Below, in pieces: positions 6,049 to 7,420 of a stretch of 7,420 bases of DNA. A program made the position numbers and the translations under genes. The stretch is taken from the NCBI GenBank assembly GCA_947461015.1, contig CANHIR010000091.1, forward strand, positions 1-7,420. The letters are read 5' to 3'. A model generated the notes under the pieces. The model did no database searches. It saw only the letters and a program-made list of their open reading frames with translations, and was not told the DNA's origin. Every line of letters starts with the position of its first letter. Positions within the stretch are counted from its first letter, which is position 1. The stretch comes from Bacteroidota bacterium. Its GTDB lineage: Bacteria; Bacteroidota; Bacteroidia; Chitinophagales; Chitinophagaceae.

Positions 6049-6519
6049 ATGCAAAGAATTTGTTTATTTCCAGGTACGTTTGACCCTGTTACTTTAGGAC
6101 ATATTGATATTATTAATAGATCCTTACCCTTATTTGACAAAGTAATTGTTGGTATTGGAATGAATGCTGCTAAAAATCCTATGTTTAGTGCAGATCAAAG
6201 AAGACTTTGGTTTGAAGATATTTATAAAGATGAACCCAAGGTGGAAGCCGCAATATATGACGGATTAACTATAAAATATTGTCAGGCAATTGGTGCTAAA
6301 TTTATACTTAGAGGCATTCGCTATGTAAGCGATTTTGAATATGAAAAAACAATTGCAGATGCCAATAGAACCATGGATAAACATATTGAAACTATTTTCT
6401 TAACTGGGGAACCCAAATATACTTCTGTCGCTTCAACCATTGTTAGAGATATTTTAAGAAATGGGGGAGATGCTTCACCATTTTTGCCAGATGCAGTTAA
6501 TAGAAGTCTTAATAGATAA
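6049..6519 (+). CDS. coaD: Phosphopantetheine adenylyltransferase
   Basis: Transfers an adenylyl group from ATP to 4'-phosphopantetheine to form dephospho-CoA, the penultimate step of coenzyme A synthesis. It is a 156-aa nucleotidyltransferase of the bacterial CoaD type (usual length about 160). Visible motifs are FPGTFDPVTLGH (7-18) including the TxGH signature, K42 in the conserved NAAKNP stretch, LRGIR (87-91) with R88 and R91, and STIVRD (129-134) corresponding to the family's SSTxxR motif. The C-terminus is close to the family's end, so it is intact. It lies 37 bases downstream of pyrB on the same strand. Its last 11 bases overlap the 3' end of the oppositely oriented Nudix gene. Confidence 0.97.
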   Translation: MQRICLFPGTFDPVTLGHIDIINRSLPLFDKVIVGIGMNAAKNPMFSADQRRLWFEDIYKDEPKVEAAIYDGLTIKYCQAIGAKFILRGIRYVSDFEYEKTIADANRTMDKHIETIFLTGEPKYTSVASTIVRDILRNGGDASPFLPDAVNRSLNR

Positions 6520-6961
6520 TAGAACCAGATGAGTCTTCTTGTTTATTTTGCTTCAATCTATACGCTTCAATTACTTCTAAAATATTAGCATAGGTTTGGT
6601 CTAAACAATGCCTAGCTTTTCCTAATGTATGCCATTCAATTTTTTCAATGTCTTCAGAGGATTGTGGAATACCGTTTTGCATTTCATGAATGGACATATG
6701 AAACCAATAAGTTCGTTTTACTACTTCTTCCTTCAAATTCTTATCAAAATAGGTATGATTGGTAAAACATAACATGTCATGTAATTGAATGTTTTTGATC
6801 CCTGTTTCTTCTGCTACCTCCCTTATGGCGCAAGTTTGTATCGTTTCACCTTCATCCAACTTGCCTTTAGGTAAATCCCAAAAACCACGCCTTAAAATCC
6901 ATAATATTTCACCCATTGGGTTGGTTACCAATCCGCCAGCAGCAATTATTTGTGTAGACAT
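6509..6961 (-). CDS. Nudix hydrolase
   Basis: A 150-aa single-domain Nudix protein, which hydrolyses nucleoside diphosphates linked to another moiety with a divalent metal. The Nudix box is perfect: G33, then E39, R47-E48, E51-E52 and G54-I55, in GKLDEGET... REVAEETGI, preceded by the beta strands IIAAGGLV (5-12) and ILWILRRGFWDLPKGK (19-34). The substrate cannot be read from the sequence; the RRGFWDLPKGKLDEGE pattern resembles Ap4A-type and related housekeeping Nudix enzymes. The gene lies between coaD (convergent, 11-base overlap) and pyrE (divergent), an arrangement I believe is conserved in Bacteroidetes, which hints at a nucleotide-metabolism role. The ATG at 6961 gives a normal N-terminus. 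The C-terminal tail (about 133-150) is polar and probably disordered. Confidence 0.93.
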   Translation of the reverse strand: MSTQIIAAGGLVTNPMGEILWILRRGFWDLPKGKLDEGETIQTCAIREVAEETGIKNIQLHDMLCFTNHTYFDKNLKEEVVKRTYWFHMSIHEMQNGIPQSSEDIEKIEWHTLGKARHCLDQTYANILEVIEAYRLKQNKQEDSSGSIIY

Positions 6962-6993
6962 AAAATGTGTATAGTATTTAGTAACTAATCACG

Positions 6994-7001
6994 TAAAATT
7001 A
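6994..7001 (-). promoter_or_regulatory. Putative Nudix gene promoter, -7-like box
   Basis: On the minus strand this reads TAATTTTA, one mismatch to TAnnTTTG, 32 bases before the Nudix ATG. It predicts a leader of about 25 bases. It lies in the 80-base divergent gap shared with pyrE. Confidence 0.4.
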
Positions 7002-7006
7002 GCATT

Positions 7007-7027
7007 ATGACATTAATTTCGTGTCAT
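7007..7027. promoter_or_regulatory. Inverted repeat in Nudix-pyrE gap (possible operator)
   Basis: ATGACA (7007-7012) and TGTCAT (7022-7027) form a perfect 6-bp inverted repeat separated by nine bases. The arms are about 15 bases apart centre to centre, longer than one turn of the helix but usable by a dimer or as a weak RNA hairpin. It lies between the presumed Nudix promoter and the pyrE start. With short arms in AT-rich DNA, chance is a real alternative. Confidence 0.25.
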
Positions 7028-7041
7028 TAATCAGGAATATT

Positions 7042-7420
7042 ATGACAAACGAAAAAGCAGTAGCTGAAAAATTATTACAAGTTGGTGCAGTAAAATTAAG
7101 CCCTAACAATCCATTTACTTGGGCAAGTGGATGGAAAAGTCCTATTTACTGCGACAATCGTAAGGTTTTGTCATTCCCTTATGTCCGTGATTTTATAAAG
7201 AGTGAAATGTGTAATGTCATTTTTGAAAAATTCGAAAATGCAGACATGTTAGCGGGTGTTGCTACTGCAGGTATTCCATGGGGCGCCATGGCAGCGGACC
7301 AATTAAAGCTTCCTTATATTTATGTACGTCCAAAACCCAAGGAGCATGGATTAGGAAATCAAATAGAAGGCGCATATGAAAATACCCATAAAATATTAGT
7401 CATTGAAGATTTAATATCTA
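7042..7420 (+). CDS. pyrE: Orotate phosphoribosyltransferase, 3' end outside window
   Basis: Converts orotate and PRPP to orotidine 5'-monophosphate, the fifth step of pyrimidine synthesis. The first 126 codons are present of about 210 expected; the frame is open to the last base, so the gene is cut by the window edge and not truncated in nature. Visible family motifs are [13 protein letters not shown] (28-40, orotate/hood region), [12 protein letters not shown] (71-82), the catalytic-loop stretch [15 protein letters not shown] (96-110) and the beginning of the PRPP loop ILVIEDLIS (118-126). The ATG at 7042 gives the normal N-terminus. It is divergent from the Nudix gene. Together with pyrR and pyrB it makes this a pyrimidine region interrupted by coaD and the Nudix gene. 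Confidence 0.96.
   Translation, partial: MTNEKAVAEKLLQVGAVKLSPNNPFTWASGWKSPIYCDNRKVLSFPYVRDFIKSEMCNVIFEKFENADMLAGVATAGIPWGAMAADQLKLPYIYVRPKPKEHGLGNQIEGAYENTHKILVIEDLIS

Noticed and set aside
6789..6974. 61-codon plus-strand frame over the Nudix box
   Set aside because: Antisense to the perfect Nudix box; a shadow of that gene.
1..7420. CRISPR, toxin-antitoxin, phage defence, transposon or riboswitch
   Set aside because: No repeat-spacer pattern, no terminal inverted repeats, no such protein families and no gene-free stretch over 100 bases that could hold a structured leader.

Overview
The window is an AT-rich piece of bacterial chromosome, most likely from Bacteroidetes (Bacteroidota). Three things point there: lineage-typical families (a two-copy DUF1599 protein next to a DoxX-type membrane protein, and a Nudix gene beside pyrE), the absence of clear Shine-Dalgarno sequences, and repeated matches to the Bacteroidetes -7 promoter element TAnnTTTG upstream of genes. 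No rRNA, tRNA, CRISPR array, transposase, integrase or phage gene is visible. Base composition and codon use look even by eye, so this reads as core genome.

Left part (1-3087): a Rho-independent terminator at 22-57 abuts the 3' end of folP (dihydropteroate synthase, minus strand). Divergent from folP is a plus-strand run of a DUF1599 protein built from two tandem copies of one domain, a five-helix DoxX/MauE-like membrane protein with a CGCFGDC motif and a large C-terminal domain, and a stand-alone two-CBS-domain protein.

Middle (3090-4495, minus strand): recF followed by a short DUF721/DciA-like gene, apparently one operon for DNA replication and repair. It converges on the CBS gene with only 2 bases between stop codons.

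Right part (4532-7420): pyrR, pyrB and coaD on plus with gaps of 22 and 37 bases; a Nudix hydrolase on minus whose 3' end overlaps coaD by 11 bases; and, divergent from it, the first 126 codons of pyrE, cut by the window end. Three pyrimidine genes (a PyrR-type phosphoribosyltransferase, aspartate carbamoyltransferase, orotate phosphoribosyltransferase) thus sit within about 2.9 kb, with coenzyme A synthesis and a Nudix gene in between.

I did not find a convincing undescribed system. The observations most worth checking are promoter-like TAATTTT(A/G) boxes so close to start codons that leaderless or nearly leaderless transcripts are likely; a pyrR gene with no room for the classical attenuator leader; and the uncharacterised DUF1599/DoxX-like pair.
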